64,000 bases of DNA from Planctomycetota bacterium. GTDB lineage: Bacteria; Planctomycetota; Phycisphaerae; Phycisphaerales; UBA1924. Under the pieces are notes generated by a model. It saw only the letters and a list, made by a program, of their open reading frames with translations. It searched no databases and was not told the origin of the DNA. Shown here one piece after another: positions 34,078 to 43,800 of this stretch. The DNA is taken from positions 186,001 through 250,000 of the forward strand of contig JAGWZK010000002.1 in NCBI GenBank assembly GCA_018968885.1. The letters run 5' to 3'. A program made the translations under genes and the position numbers. Numbering within the stretch: position 1 is the stretch's first letter; each line of letters starts with the position of its first letter.

Positions 34078-35478
34078 TTATTTGCCACGTTTGGAGGATT
34101 CGGCCGCCAAGCGGCTGGCGAGCATGAAGGCGATTTCCAAGGCCTGCGCGTAGTTCAGCCGCGGATCGCAGACGCTTGCGTAGTTGGTGGAAAGGTGGGC
34201 TTCGGTGATACCGCTGGCCCCGCCGACACATTCGGTGACGTCATCGCCGGTGAGCTCGAAGTGCACGCCGCCAAGCCGGGCGGCTGAGGTTGTAAGTGTG
34301 CTGGCGACCTCTTCGAGTTCCTGGGCGATGGTGTCGAAGGAGCGGGTCTTGATTCCGTTGGCCGCAGTGATGCCATTGCCGTGCATGGGGTCACTGACCC
34401 AGAGGACGGGGTGAGCCGAGTCCTGAATCGCAGCGACGAGGGGGGGCAGAACGATTGCGGCCTTGCCAGCACCAAGCCGCAGGATGAGGACAAGCTTGCC
34501 CTTTTCCTTGGCGGGGTTCAACGTGTTGGCGAGTGAGAGGAGCTCATCAGGAGTGCACTTGGGGCCGATCTTGACGCCGACAGGATTGGAGATGCCTCGG
34601 AAATACTCGATGTGAGCACCCGTGAGCTGGCGAGTGCGCTCACCGATCCACGGCAAGTGCGTGGTGAGGTTGTAGTATCCATCGCGGCGGGGGACGGTGC
34701 GGGTCTGCGCGGATTCGTAGAGAAGATTGAGTCCTTCATGGCTGGTGTAGAACTCGACGCGGGAGAAATCGGAAATGTGCTGCTCCCCAACCGCTTCCAT
34801 GAACTCCATGGCGGCGGCGATATCGCGGACCATCTGCTCATACTGAAGACGGCGCTGGGGCGTGAGGGAGGCGTGTTTGAAGAAGGCGAGGTTCCAGTAC
34901 TCGGGGTGGTGCAGGTCGGCAAAGCCGCCGGCGGAGAGGGATCGGATGAAGTTCAGCGTGGCGGCGGCGCGTTCGTAGCCGCGAAGCATGAGCATGGGGT
35001 CTGGGCAACGTGCGGCGGCAGTGAACTCGGGACGGTTGTAAAGATCGCCGAAGTAGCTGGGAAGGGAAAGGGATGTGCCACCGACTTCGCGGGTTTCGAC
35101 GGGACTGGAGCGGGGCTTGGCGTATTGACCGGCGAAGCGGCCGACGCGAATGACGGGGCGCTTGGCACCTTGGATGAGTACCAGCGACATTTGAAGGAGG
35201 ATTTTGAGTTTGGCAGAGAGGGACTCGGGAGTGCACTCTTCGATGCGTTCGGCGCAATCGCCACCGTGAAGAAGGAAGCGCTTGCCTTCCTGGGCTTCGG
35301 CGAGTTGGGATTTGAGGCGTTCGATCTCCCAACTGGTGACGAGGGGAGGGAGTGCGCGAAGAGATGCGACGGCCGAAGCGGTGGCAGCGGAGTCGGGATA
35401 GTCGACCTTCTGGGCCTCGGGGCGCGACTGCCAGGAGAGGGGGGACCAGGGTGAGGATGTTTCGAATTTGTCTGCCAT
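34078..35478 (-). CDS. 3-deoxy-7-phosphoheptulonate (DAHP) synthase, class II
   Basis: Condenses phosphoenolpyruvate and erythrose-4-phosphate in the first step of the shikimate pathway. The start is set at 35478 (MADKFETSSPWSP), giving 466 residues, the normal length for class II enzymes; the frame continues to 36009 only as antisense of another gene. Motifs: LLHGGDCAERIEEC, RVGRFAGQYAKPRS, TSHEGLNLLYE, ISNPVGVKIGP, HPVLWVSDPMHGNG, GGVHFELTGDDVTEC, YASVCDPRLNY. The cysteine of GGDC, the HGN histidine, the FEL glutamate and the CDPRLN aspartate are the metal ligands. No regulatory domain is fused. Confidence 0.95.
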   Translation of the reverse strand: MADKFETSSPWSPLSWQSRPEAQKVDYPDSAATASAVASLRALPPLVTSWEIERLKSQLAEAQEGKRFLLHGGDCAERIEECTPESLSAKLKILLQMSLVLIQGAKRPVIRVGRFAGQYAKPRSSPVETREVGGTSLSLPSYFGDLYNRPEFTAAARCPDPMLMLRGYERAAATLNFIRSLSAGGFADLHHPEYWNLAFFKHASLTPQRRLQYEQMVRDIAAAMEFMEAVGEQHISDFSRVEFYTSHEGLNLLYESAQTRTVPRRDGYYNLTTHLPWIGERTRQLTGAHIEYFRGISNPVGVKIGPKCTPDELLSLANTLNPAKEKGKLVLILRLGAGKAAIVLPPLVAAIQDSAHPVLWVSDPMHGNGITAANGIKTRSFDTIAQELEEVASTLTTSAARLGGVHFELTGDDVTECVGGASGITEAHLSTNYASVCDPRLNYAQALEIAFMLASRLAAESSKRGK

Positions 35479-35738
35479 GAACGTGGGGATGAGATCGGCA
35501 CAATGCACGCTGCACACCACGGCAATCGTTGGCAAGATGAGTGCGGATGTCTTTGTGTTGAAAGTGGCGTTTCGTCGCTTGTACATCACGATCAGATTGT
35601 GTGAACTGAAGCTCAAGTGCCCCTCTGTAACCGTCGATGGGACTTTCATGGCCGAGTTATCGACCCCATGTGGGGCTCGGGTCGGCTTGGTGGGAAGTGA
35701 TTCCCCCGGTATGACACACACGAGATAAGGAACGAACA

Positions 35739-36122
35739 ATGGCTCGCACCACTTCACGCAAGAACAACCGCACCACCAGCACCTTCCGCGGTCGCAAGAC
35801 CACGAAACGCGCGACGGCTCGCAAGGCGGCCAACAAGACAGCTCGCAAGACCACGACCAAGTCGTGGAACAAGACCTGGAACAAGAAGAGCAACTGGACC
35901 GGCGGCACTTGGAGCACCACCGGCACCAAGAAGAGCTCGACGTGGAAGAAGGCGACCAAGACTGCAAAGAAGGCCGCCGCCAAGAAGAACGTGACCAAGA
36001 AGGCAACACGCAAGAGCGTGAAGGCCAAGAAGACCACCGCCAACACGTGGAACAAGACCTTCAAGCCCTTTGCCAAGACCACGAACCGGACCAGCACCAC
36101 ATGGTTCCGCAAGGCCGCGTAA
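35739..36122 (+). CDS. Small histone-H1-like, very basic Lys/Thr-rich protein with Trp repeats
   Basis: A 127-residue protein with AAGGA seven bases before its ATG. It consists almost entirely of Lys, Thr, Ala, Arg, Asn, Ser and Trp, with only one acidic residue visible. Short repeats alternate K/A-rich stretches (KKAAAKKNVTKK, KATRKSVKAKK) with Trp-containing ones (SWNKTWNKKSNW, NTWNKTF, SSTWKK). The composition suggests DNA or RNA binding, like bacterial histone H1-like or AlgP-type proteins. The regularly spaced Trp-Asn-Lys motif is not part of those families as known to me. The reading frame is supported by the ribosome-binding site, a strong terminator and the repeat logic. The antisense frames are shadows. 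Confidence 0.82.
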   Translation: MARTTSRKNNRTTSTFRGRKTTKRATARKAANKTARKTTTKSWNKTWNKKSNWTGGTWSTTGTKKSSTWKKATKTAKKAAAKKNVTKKATRKSVKAKKTTANTWNKTFKPFAKTTNRTSTTWFRKAA

Positions 36123-36152
36123 TTCAGGTCTGAACTGAAAACCCCATGGCAC

Positions 36153-36195
36153 CGCCGCCTTCAGCATGGATGCTTTCGGCGGCGTTGTTCTTTTT
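36153..36195 (+). terminator. Terminator after the basic protein gene
   Basis: CGCCGCC (36153-36159) pairs with GGCGGCG (36178-36184), and inside it AGCAT pairs with ATGCT around a GG loop. TTGTTCTTTTT follows. It lies 30 bases after the stop and 12 bases before the stop of the convergent esterase gene, which it could serve only weakly. Confidence 0.82.
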
Positions 36196-36206
36196 GAATT
36201 GGCCGA

Positions 36207-37418
36207 TCACTTCACGCCGGTGATGCCGAGGATGTAGATGAGGGAGGGCTGATCGGGCTTGAAGTCGTTGTCGACGCTGACGAGGAGTGTGGGGGTGCCG
36301 CTGTTGGCTGGGCCGAGGGTGAGGCCCTCGAACTTTTCAGGAATCTGATCGTGCTTGAGCGTGGCGGAGCGGCGGGCGAGGGCTGGCGAGAGGAGGTCGA
36401 TGAGGATTGACTTGCTCACAGCGCGAACGCCATCAGGCAAACCGCTTCGGGGAAGGGATGCGATCGAGGTGACATCGGTCGCGGCAGAGAGATCAATGCG
36501 GGTGATGAGTTTGGCTTCGGCTTCGAGACCGGCTTTGCCATCGCGCTCGAGGACGAGCAGAGTGGTGGGAGAGAGTGCGAGAATCTCAGAGACACCGTAA
36601 CTGGAACTTTCCAACGGATATACGTATTGACGCATCGCGCCGGTCGCAAGCGTGATGGCGAGAATGCGGATGTTCTCACCGACACGCTTGTTGCGGCGGT
36701 CCAAGCCACCATCCTGAATCAACGGGCTTTGCAGAATCGTGAAGAGGATGGAGCCATCGGGAGTGATGGTGAGACCTTCGAAACCTCGATTGGATTGACG
36801 GCCGCTGGCATTGGCCGGGGGAAGTTCGTTGTCGCTGACACCATCTGGGTGAGCGATCGAGAAGGCGGCTGGAATGGGGAAGCGTTTGGTGCGCTTGCCC
36901 TTGGGATCAAAGGCATCGACAGAGGGACCATACTCCTCGGAGATATACACCGTGCCATTTGGGCCGACGGCAAGACCTTCGGGGTCATATCGCAGATTCG
37001 CGGCAGGGTTGGTGGAATACGCACCGGAGTTGCCGATGAGGGTCTGGCCGGATTCATCGGTGAGCATGACGGTGTCGAGGACTTCGAAACGTGAGTCGGC
37101 GGGAGAGCTGCTCCAAGTGAGGCGCAGACGATGCCAGCGGCAGGGGTACGCAACGCCACCGTCGCCGGGGCCGCGATCACTGAGCATCAAGTACTCATCG
37201 CCCTTGCCGACTTTGGCACCGAGCCATGTGATGGCGGAGCCGTGACCACCGATGGTGTTGCGGGGAATGTTGTTGGCACCCATCTCACCGGTCTGGTTGG
37301 ATCGATCGAGCGTGTTGGCAGGGATGGTGATCTCAGCCAGCAGCGAGACACCCTCAGGGAGAGGCGAGGGCTCGGAGGTGAACGTGACAAATGTGGCGAG
37401 AGTGGCGGCGAGCAGCAT
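36207..37418 (-). CDS. Secreted esterase-like/phytase-like beta-propeller protein
   Basis: A 403-residue protein with a short hydrophobic N-terminus (MLLAATLATFVTF) suited to export. The body matches the 'esterase-like activity of phytase' family (PF13449): GGHGSAITWLG, YLMLSDRGPGDGG, YDPEGLAVGPNGTVYISEEYGPSVDAF, NRGFEGLTITPDGSILFTILQSPLI, EKFEGLTLGP. The Glu of PEG, FEG and SEEY and the Asp of SDRG are probable calcium or phosphate-site residues. Enzyme activity and substrate are inferred from the family and not proven. A long RNA-type inverted repeat lies just upstream, between it and the flagellin gene. Confidence 0.87.
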   Translation of the reverse strand: MLLAATLATFVTFTSEPSPLPEGVSLLAEITIPANTLDRSNQTGEMGANNIPRNTIGGHGSAITWLGAKVGKGDEYLMLSDRGPGDGGVAYPCRWHRLRLTWSSSPADSRFEVLDTVMLTDESGQTLIGNSGAYSTNPAANLRYDPEGLAVGPNGTVYISEEYGPSVDAFDPKGKRTKRFPIPAAFSIAHPDGVSDNELPPANASGRQSNRGFEGLTITPDGSILFTILQSPLIQDGGLDRRNKRVGENIRILAITLATGAMRQYVYPLESSSYGVSEILALSPTTLLVLERDGKAGLEAEAKLITRIDLSAATDVTSIASLPRSGLPDGVRAVSKSILIDLLSPALARRSATLKHDQIPEKFEGLTLGPANSGTPTLLVSVDNDFKPDQPSLIYILGITGVK

Positions 37419-37445
37419 GGGCGAATGGTTGCCGCGAGCGCAGGC

Positions 37446-37488
37446 CTGAACCAGACCTTTACAAGGTCTTAGCGCGAGTGCGGTTCAG
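37446..37488. other. Two-stem inverted repeat between flagellin and esterase genes
   Basis: CTGAACC (37446-37452) pairs with GGTTCAG (37482-37488). Directly inside it AGACCTT (37453-37459) pairs with AAGGTCT (37463-37469) around a TAC loop. The two stems stack on one side, with a 12-base bulge on the other. It lies in the flagellin 3' region and the esterase leader on the minus strand, with no U run after it. Confidence 0.6.
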
Positions 37489-37493
37489 AGGAG

Positions 37494-38297
37494 TTACTTC
37501 AAGGGCTTGGGAGAGAGGAGCGAGAGCACGGTGGAATTCTCGGATTCGCCCATGAGCTTGAGGGCAAAGAGCGAGGCCTGCTGAAGGACCTGAGCGCGAG
37601 CCAGCGCGGCGCTCTCTTTGGCAAAGTCGGCATCCTCGATCATCGAGCGGGCACTGCCAGTGTTTTCCAGTTCAGAGTTCCATGAGCGGATCTGGCTTTG
37701 CAACTGATTGGTGCGTATACCTGCACCGGCCTGCACACCGATGGCATGCTCGCGCGCGTTGTCGAGGATGACCTGGGCTTTTTCCAGATCACCATCGACA
37801 AGGTTGTATTTTTCGCCTGAGATGAATTCGGCGAGGGTGCCGATGCCGCTGGATCGGCCCAGAGCGCGGGTGTCGAGACCGCCGAGGATCTGCTCGCGAT
37901 TGAACATGGTGGTGCGGGCGATGTGGTCGATGGATTGCAGGATGCTGTCGGCCTGCATCTGATAGGCGCGGCGTTCTTCGTCGGTCGTGCCGGTTTGGCT
38001 TGAGGCCTGCGTGAGCAGGGTCTGCAGTTCACCGACGAGGTCGACGACGACGCTGGAGGAGCCATCGATGGAGGCCTGGCGAGTGATCTCGCGTTCGGCA
38101 CCCTTGATGAGATCGGCGACGGCGCATTCCTGCTTTTTCAGGTTTGTGGCTGCGATCGCACCGGCGGGGTCATCACTGGCGCGATTGATGCGTTTGCCGG
38201 TGGAGAGACGCTCCATGGCGCGATTGGCAGCACGCGAGGCCTCGCTGAACATGCGAAGGCCGATCATGGCCGAGGTGCTGGAAAGACCGGAAGCCAT
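37494..38297 (-). CDS. fliC: Short flagellin (D0/D1 only)
   Basis: The start is set at 38297 (MASGLSSTSAMIGLRMF); upstream ATGs at 38309 and 38348 add non-flagellin sequence. The 267-residue protein has the N-terminal flagellin helix (AMERLSTGKRINRASDDPAGAIAA, QTLLTQASSQTGTTDEERRAYQMQADSILQSID) and the C-terminal helix (SMIEDADFAKESAALARAQVLQQAS). Only about 90 residues lie between them, so the surface-exposed D2/D3 domains are missing. It should build the flagellar filament. No other flagellar gene is in the window. The dockerin gene upstream on the same strand ends 96 bases away. Confidence 0.9.
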   Translation of the reverse strand: MASGLSSTSAMIGLRMFSEASRAANRAMERLSTGKRINRASDDPAGAIAATNLKKQECAVADLIKGAEREITRQASIDGSSSVVVDLVGELQTLLTQASSQTGTTDEERRAYQMQADSILQSIDHIARTTMFNREQILGGLDTRALGRSSGIGTLAEFISGEKYNLVDGDLEKAQVILDNAREHAIGVQAGAGIRTNQLQSQIRSWNSELENTGSARSMIEDADFAKESAALARAQVLQQASLFALKLMGESENSTVLSLLSPKPLK

Positions 38298-38393
38298 CGA
38301 TGGTTTCATCGGTGAATGCGGACGCGAGGTTGCGTTGGGCCATGGCAACTCGCGGCTCTGAAACCGGGGAGGTGCCCCTCCAGACGGCGCAGA

Positions 38394-40769
38394 TCAGCAG
38401 GATTGATCTGCGAAAATGGCGATGAAGTCCAGATAATCAAAGAAGTCGGTGACGCCATCCTGGTTGAAATCGAGGTCGCCGGTGGCGAAGACGGCGACGA
38501 AATCGAGGTAGTCAAAGAAGTCAACAATGCCATCGAGGTTGTAGTCGGCGCGTTGCCCGATCTGGATGATGGTGCGGGGCATGAGCTCGACGGGGCGGAC
38601 GGATTCGTTGGTGATGATGCGGAGCGTCGCAGGACCGTGGCCGATGAACGCCTGCTGGCTGGTGCTGACTGTGACCTGATAGAGGCCGTTACCGAGGGCA
38701 GTGACGGTGCTGAGGTTAAAGCGGCCGTCGTTGGCATCCTTGATCATGCGAACCGGGCTGTTGACGGGATTGCCGGCAGCGTTACGCAGTTGGATGGACA
38801 GGGTGAGTGATTCGCCTGCGCGGCTGGGGAGGCACGGCGCAGATGCCGTGACTGTTGAACTGATCGCGTCGGGCCAATTCTGCGTGGTGGTGCGCCAGGA
38901 GTTGAACTGGTTGCGCAGGGTGATGACGGGATCCGGATCGGATTGCACCTGGTTGGCGACGTTGAGATTGAGGAAGTAGTCGCCAGCGCCGGTGCCGGTG
39001 CGATCCTGAAAGCGGCCGGCTGTGACGACGGGAGGTGCGCCACCTGCAGGACTACCTATGTTGTGCGCGATCACCAGGCCGAAGTTGCTGGTGGCCATGG
39101 CGGCGTCCAGATCTCCATCACCATCGAGATCGCCGAGCTTGGCATCGGTGAAATCAGGAGAAAAGACACCATCGGAATAGGAGTACACGCGATCGGTGCT
39201 GAATTGCGTCCCGGTCCAGCGGAGCATGGCGATGCGATTGCTCCCGGCCACGAAGATGTCTGGTGAGGCATCGGCGTTGATGGGGCCGACAGCGACCGCG
39301 CGCGGCGTGGCCAGCAGCGTGATCGACTGCTGAATCTGCAGCGTGCCATCACCGGGAGCGCGGAGGACACGGACGGTGTTGACGGCATCAGTGCCGATGA
39401 TGACATCATCAAAGCCGTTGGCATCCAGATCAGAGGCGACAAGCGAAGTCACGCGACCGGGTGTGGCGACGGAAGCACCGGCAGAGAAGGTGAGATTTCC
39501 CTGATTGATGATCGGGTACGCAACAGATGAGTTGTAATCACCCACAACAATGTCGTTTCGACCTGAACTGGTCAAGCGTGCAATCGCAAGCGCGCGGGGC
39601 TGGACGGGAACAGCGACGCTCACGGGCGAGGCGAAGGAAATCACATTGCCCGAAGAAGTATTGCGAAGTATGGTGATGGTGTTGGAGGCGCGAGAGCCAA
39701 GAACCACGTCGGAGACGCCATCTCCGGAGACGTCGCCGATGGCAATGCCCTGCGCATTGGCCGGAACGGGGATGACTGTCGGCGTGGTCGGCGAGCCAGT
39801 GGCATCGAAACGCATCACCTGGAGTTGATCCGGGTTGCCGTTTACAGGGCTGCGCTGTAACAGAAGCAGATCCGTGCTGCCATCGCCATTGACGTCTGCG
39901 GATTGCATGGAAAGGTGCGCACCAAAGGAACTGAATGGCCACGATTGTGCACTGAGCACAGGCAACACGGCGTTTGAACCCGCGAGTAGACCTGTGTATG
40001 CCGCGGCACCGTTGCCACCTGCAATCACGCGAGCGCTGGCGGTGGAAGTGCCGGGGACGATGCCAACCGCAGCGTTCTGCGTGCCAGCGCGATAAATACC
40101 AAGAGAAGTATCCAGATCACCAAAGCGAGAAACCATCAGATAGGCGATATGGGCGGACTTGGTAAAGGTCGGCGGCGGGCTGCCGCAGTTTGTGGGGCCG
40201 GAGGAGCAGGAGCAGCGGCCATCACCACCCATGAGGCGCGCAGCTTCCATGGAAGCCATCAATTTGGCAGGCAGATCGCCGGGTGTGGAGATGATGGCAT
40301 CCACCGCGAGATCAACCACCGGCGCGCCGGTGAGGATGTTGCCTTGCACGGCGTACACGAAATCGCCGGTGCGGCCGGTGCGGCCACCGGCCCAGGCGTT
40401 GGCCCCCGTGCCGCTGAATGTGGCGGTGCGACCGCGGACATCGGCGATGCCGTACTGACGAGTCTGGTGGCCGGAGTCAAACGTGGAGAGTTCATTGAGA
40501 ATCTGAGCTGGATCGACTCGACCCAGCAGGCGATCACGGATGAGAACGCGGTTCTGCCCAGTGGCATCGACGAAGGACTGCGCAGTCGCGGCACCCACGC
40601 CGCTGAGCAGCACCGGCGTGTTGGCACGCAGGTCAAAATTCTCCAGACAAGTCGCGCTGGCGACACCAACCTCGCCGGTGCGAGTGTTGATCAGGACGAT
40701 GGACCACGTCGCGCTCGCGGACCCGGCGATCAATGTGAGCGTGGCGGCAGCGGCGAGGGATCGGATCAT
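38394..40769 (-). CDS. Secreted DUF1028 / FG-GAP repeat protein with C-terminal dockerin
   Basis: A 791-residue protein with signal peptide (SLAAAATLTLIAGSASA). A DUF1028 domain (about 20-225) shows TWSIVLINTRTGEVGVASAT, LLSGVGAATAQSFV, RQYGIADVRGRTATFSGTGA and VYAVQGNIL. DUF1028 is related to Ntn-hydrolases. A Cys-rich GDGRCSCSS segment follows. FG-GAP/VCBS-type propeller repeats (DVNGDGSTDLLLL, GDVSGDGVSDVVLG, DLDANGFDDVIIG, GDLDGDGDLDAA) cover about 285-580. An Ig-like region follows at about 600-720. Two EF-hand-like dockerin loops (about 738-791) end in QSC. The tail is the same type as in the 8.7-20.3 kb array. An extracellular enzyme or adhesin is inferred. Confidence 0.87.
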   Translation of the reverse strand: MIRSLAAAATLTLIAGSASATWSIVLINTRTGEVGVASATCLENFDLRANTPVLLSGVGAATAQSFVDATGQNRVLIRDRLLGRVDPAQILNELSTFDSGHQTRQYGIADVRGRTATFSGTGANAWAGGRTGRTGDFVYAVQGNILTGAPVVDLAVDAIISTPGDLPAKLMASMEAARLMGGDGRCSCSSGPTNCGSPPPTFTKSAHIAYLMVSRFGDLDTSLGIYRAGTQNAAVGIVPGTSTASARVIAGGNGAAAYTGLLAGSNAVLPVLSAQSWPFSSFGAHLSMQSADVNGDGSTDLLLLQRSPVNGNPDQLQVMRFDATGSPTTPTVIPVPANAQGIAIGDVSGDGVSDVVLGSRASNTITILRNTSSGNVISFASPVSVAVPVQPRALAIARLTSSGRNDIVVGDYNSSVAYPIINQGNLTFSAGASVATPGRVTSLVASDLDANGFDDVIIGTDAVNTVRVLRAPGDGTLQIQQSITLLATPRAVAVGPINADASPDIFVAGSNRIAMLRWTGTQFSTDRVYSYSDGVFSPDFTDAKLGDLDGDGDLDAAMATSNFGLVIAHNIGSPAGGAPPVVTAGRFQDRTGTGAGDYFLNLNVANQVQSDPDPVITLRNQFNSWRTTTQNWPDAISSTVTASAPCLPSRAGESLTLSIQLRNAAGNPVNSPVRMIKDANDGRFNLSTVTALGNGLYQVTVSTSQQAFIGHGPATLRIITNESVRPVELMPRTIIQIGQRADYNLDGIVDFFDYLDFVAVFATGDLDFNQDGVTDFFDYLDFIAIFADQSC

Positions 40770-40832
40770 GCCAGCAGCGTATCAGGAGGGGCAAGTCCCC
40801 CACTTCTCGGGCGTTGGTCGGGCGTTGAGAGG

Positions 40833-40862
40833 CGAGGGAAAGCCCTTTGTCTGGTTCCCTCG
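40833..40862 (-). terminator. Inverted repeat after the AsmA-like gene
   Basis: CGAGGGAA (40833-40840) pairs with TTCCCTCG (40855-40862), a perfect 8-bp stem with a 14-base loop, 8 bases past the AsmA-like stop codon on the minus strand. No U run follows, so termination is uncertain. Confidence 0.4.
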
Positions 40863-40869
40863 ATATCAG

Positions 40870-43800
40870 TTATTTCTTTTCGGGCTCTTTCTTCTTGAAG
40901 AGATCACCAATCCCCTTGATCACTCCATCGATGCTGTCGGCGGGGTTGAGTGTCTTACCGACGCGATCGGCAAAGAGGCGAGGAGAAAAGTCGCGCGAGA
41001 GTTCACCATCGAGGGGTCCACGCACCTGGAAGGGGATCATGGTGAGCTCGTTGAAACTGCCTTTGGCGATGTCGCCGATGACGGGAATCTTGTCCACGGT
41101 GGAATTCAAGCCGGGGACGGCCTCGCCTGCGAGCCGCCCGAGGGGAATCCACACGACCATGTCTGTCTGGCGTTTGACAAGATCGACAGTGCCTTCGTTC
41201 TCGATTTCAAACTCACCGAGAGGGAGCTTGAAGGCGGTGTAGCGCATCACACCCTCGCGGATGTTGATGGGAACGGGCTTCAAACGCTGGCCAACCTTCT
41301 TGGCTTCAGACAGCCCGGTCTTATCGAGCACCGGATTGAGAAACTGCACCTTGAGCAGCTTGTTGACCAAACCACCAGGAGCGATGAGAGCCTCACCCAC
41401 ATCGACGACGACGTCGCCAGAGAGCTTGCGCATGTCGCCATCGAGGGGGAGCGTGAAGTTGGTCGCTTTGATCACACCTGGCTTGAGTTCCTTGCTCTTG
41501 GAGATCGCGCCGATGAAGGGAATGTTCTTACTGACCTTCTCAGAGAGGCCGGGTGTGATCTCGCTGATGGTGAGATCGACTGGCTGCGAGGCGATGAACG
41601 TACCGTTGTTGACCGTCCCTTTCATGGACATGGTGGCACGCTGACTTGTCATGCTGGCTTCGAGCACGCCGGGTGCGTGATTGCCACCCGAGACAAAGTG
41701 CACTCGTTCGGCTTTCAGATCCGCCTGCACAACTGGGCCGAGGGCCTCGACGAGAAGCCCATTCTGTCTCCCCAGCGCATCGAGGACCACGGTGGGAAAC
41801 GCAGGCACATTCGCAGCGGCATTCACCACCGCGTTCTGCAGACTTACCTGCCCAGAGGCATCTGCCAGATTGGTCGCCGAACCACTCAACCCCAGTTTCT
41901 GCACGGGCTGGGGCGGCTGCCCCTTGGTCTGCACCTGACTGCTGGCAACCTCGATGCTGAAGGTGAGGGGGCCACCACCCTTATCGGCATTGGCAAGCAC
42001 TGTGGTCTTACCCAGCGACAATGTCTGACCATCGGCCAGATCGATCACTGCTGAGGGAATCTCAACCGTGGAGCCCAACTCAAAGATGCCGGGCTTCAAG
42101 GGGCCAACCTTGCCCTGACCGGTCGGGTCTTTGCTCAGTGTGAGGCGATTGATCACCATCGTGGCCGAAGTGGGCGCCGTCAATGCTGCGGCGGCCTTTC
42201 CGGCATTTGGTCCTGTGGTCTGTGTGGTAAAGACATGTGCATTGACAAATGCCGGGTCGAGTTGGGCGGTAATCCGCGCCGGCTCAGTCATGCTGAAACG
42301 ATCGGGGAGGATGGCGAACTTCAGAGGTTTTTCAGTGTTGACGCGCTGCGACTTTGGCGCAAGGGTGATGGTGGTGGACAATCCGTCCTTGGCCTGCACG
42401 GAAGCGACGCTTGCCTCCAGCGATGCCGTGGGACCAAGCAGCCCAGAGACCATGCCGGGCTTGGCGAGAATGGCATCGAGGCCAGCGGTGCCGATTTCGG
42501 TCATGGATGTGCTTGCGGTCAGCCGCTTGAGGCGCGAGGCATTGGGGTTCTTCGCATCCGCTGGGGCAAGCTCGGCCTGGGCTGTGCCACGCATCGCCGC
42601 GAGCGTGCCACCGGGAGCATCCTGGCTGAGCGCCTTCCCAGTGAACGTGACATTGGCGGTGCCGCCAGAGGCCATGATCGAGGCGGGTGCATCCAGCGTC
42701 AGATTGAGATTCTCAACTCCGAACGGACGTACGGCGATAGGACGTCCCTGCGCATCCTGGCGCGTCAGTCCTTGAATCAGCGTCTGCCCGGGAAGTTCGA
42801 CCGTGGCCTTGATCTCTCCCACTTTGCTCAGGGCGACACCCTGGGCCAGGGGAATAGTGACGGGGGCCACCGCGACTTTGATCGTCGAGGGGTTGGCGAG
42901 CGCTACTCCAGATGTGACATCGGGCATGAACGTGCGAATCAGCGTCGACGCAGAATTGGGTGTGAGAGTTACCTGACTGCTGAACTGCCGCACTTCCACT
43001 TGCGTGAGTTGGGCCAGCGGGCCAACGAGAAGCGCATCGATGTTGGTGGTGCTGGTCGCGGATGACAACGCAAGTTTGCCATCGGTGCCGTTCGCGGCTT
43101 TCGCGAGGGTGATGGTGCCGTTGAGCTTGGGACCAAGTATGTCGGTGGCGAGTGCCGCCAGATCGAGGGGCTTTTCCCCCGGCGCGGCGGGCGAAGTGAA
43201 CATGCCAGCCAGCGACACCGGCAAGGATGAGAAATTCAGGTTCCCCGTGGGCGCCAATCCCTTGGCGTTGATCGCACCGTTCTCAAACAGGCTGTTGAGT
43301 GTGAGCGTGCCACTGAAGCCGCAGGGCTCGTTACCTGCACGCAAATCGCCCGCGAGCGTGATGACGGGTGCTGCCCCGGGAGTCAGCACCAGATCAGTAT
43401 CAACCTTGTTCAGCGCGATGGGACGCGTTGCAGAGTCGGCAGGGTTGGCAAGTTCCATGCCAAAGAGGGTCACTCGTCCGGTCGCAGCGGCTTGAGACAG
43501 ATTCACCGCGCGCGAGCCCGTCTTGGCATCAGTGGTGATGGGCAGCACCAGGCCGTTGAGCGACACATCCATGCCGCCGGTGGGGCGCAGGGTCCAGCCA
43601 CCTGCGGGCATCATGCGATGAGCGATAGCGCCAGCCGAAAGGATTCTCGAAGAAAAGGGGCGATCAATGCCGCGAATCTCGGTGGGAGTGACAGCAAAGG
43701 TGCCATCGAGCGCGATGCGGGCACTGCCGATCTTGGCCTGCACATCGTACTTTCCCGCGCCGGCGCGGCTGGCATCGGTGGGCGTGCGCGCGATGAGTTC

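Noticed and set aside
35479..36009. N-terminal extension of DAHP synthase
   Set aside because: The extra 177 residues are antisense to the basic protein gene and Cys/Ser/Trp-rich. The class II family starts near MADKFETSSP at 35478.
40540..42054. 504-residue plus-strand frame across the dockerin and AsmA-like genes
   Set aside because: It crosses two minus-strand genes and their gap, with no domain or ribosome-binding site.
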